Source: Plasmodium brasilianum
Lineage: Eukaryota > Apicomplexa > Aconoidasida > Haemosporida > Plasmodiidae
Direction: 5' to 3'
Assembly (NCBI RefSeq): GCF_023973825.1
Contig: NC_090114.1
Span: 186,001 to 250,000, forward strand
DNA length: 64,000 nucleotides
Position numbers and translations under genes: made by a program. The notes below the pieces were generated by a model that saw only the letters and a list, made by a program, of their open reading frames with translations, did not search any database and was not told the origin of the DNA. This document shows, piece after piece, positions 63,561 to 64,000 of the stretch (positions are counted from its first letter, which is position 1; each line of letters begins with the position of its first letter).

Positions 63561-64000
63561 TCTTATAGGATGAGGCCTCAGAGTGAGTTAATAAATACAT
63601 AAATGAAAAATGTCCTATATAATTAATACATTTAATTTATAATTGTAACATTTTAAGAGAAGAAATTATATAATTTAATGTATTAATATTTAAAATTCAA
63701 TTTATTTTTATATTATATAAAAGAAAGTATATAAAAAATATTCCAATAATCGTAGAAACATTTAAGTGAGCAACTTAAAACGTATCACATGTTAACATGT
63801 TACATGTATCTAATGAAATAGTATAATTATTATTAACCACAACTAATGTTATACACTTTTCACTTACTTTTAAAAGATATTATTACAAAATAATGGATAT
63901 ATTTAAGTTTGATTATCTTTTTAAGTTCATTATTAAATTCGTTAAAGTGAGAACATTTTAATTTTGGATATGTTAAATCAGGGTAATATATTTAATAACA
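63561..64000. other. Intergenic DNA at the window edge
   Basis: Nothing seen beyond A+T-rich sequence. Confidence 0.5.

Noticed and set aside
1..64000. tRNA, rRNA, CRISPR array, transposon or bacterial-type operon
   Set aside because: None of their signatures is visible. The spliced gene structure and A+T bias point to a Plasmodium nuclear chromosome.

Overview
The window looks like a subtelomeric region of a malaria parasite, most likely Plasmodium malariae or its near-identical primate form. The sequence is extremely A+T rich and full of homopolymers and (AT)n tracts. Nearly every gene has a short first exon coding a hydrophobic leader, a 120-135 base intron, and a second exon with two membrane segments. 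Members of fam-l, fam-m, STP1 and pir, all subtelomeric multigene families, can be recognised. The fam-l and fam-m families are, as far as is known, specific to P. malariae and its relatives. The fam-l/fam-m assignments rest on remembered family motifs, not on a search.

Layout. 0-9 kb: a decayed fragment (2.1-2.7 kb), then an intact fam-l gene (4.5-5.5 kb) and a broken fam-m gene (7.9-8.7 kb) on the same strand, forming the doublet described for these families. 9-20 kb: three pseudogenes of exported-type families (11.4, 14.4 and 18.2 kb). 20-33 kb: an intact two-membrane-span exported gene (20.5 kb), an orphan exon-like island (25.6 kb), and two more pseudogenes (26.1 and 31.5 kb). 33-43 kb: a fragment (34.5 kb), a pseudogene paralogous to the 18.2 kb one, an intact fam-m gene (40.0 kb) and a fragment (42.2 kb). 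43.8-46.4 kb: a complete four-exon STP1 gene on the + strand. 46-64 kb: an intact exported gene (50.0 kb), a pir pseudogene (55.8 kb), a fragment (57.5 kb), another intact exported gene (59.4 kb) and a small fragment (63.4 kb).

Six genes read as intact: fam-l, fam-m, STP1 and three exported-type genes. About a dozen loci are in different stages of decay. The genes do not form a pathway or operon. They are independently transcribed, spliced members of variant families whose products are expected to go to the infected red cell. Blocks of intergenic DNA are repeated within the window: 17.3-19.6 with 37.0-39.1 kb, 0.7-1.85 with 35.4-36.5 kb, and 21.4-23.9 with 60.3-62.7 kb. The region therefore appears to have grown by copying whole gene-plus-flank cassettes. 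If fam-l/fam-m genes face the telomere as reported, the chromosome end lies to the left. I saw no rRNA, tRNA, CRISPR array or transposon.
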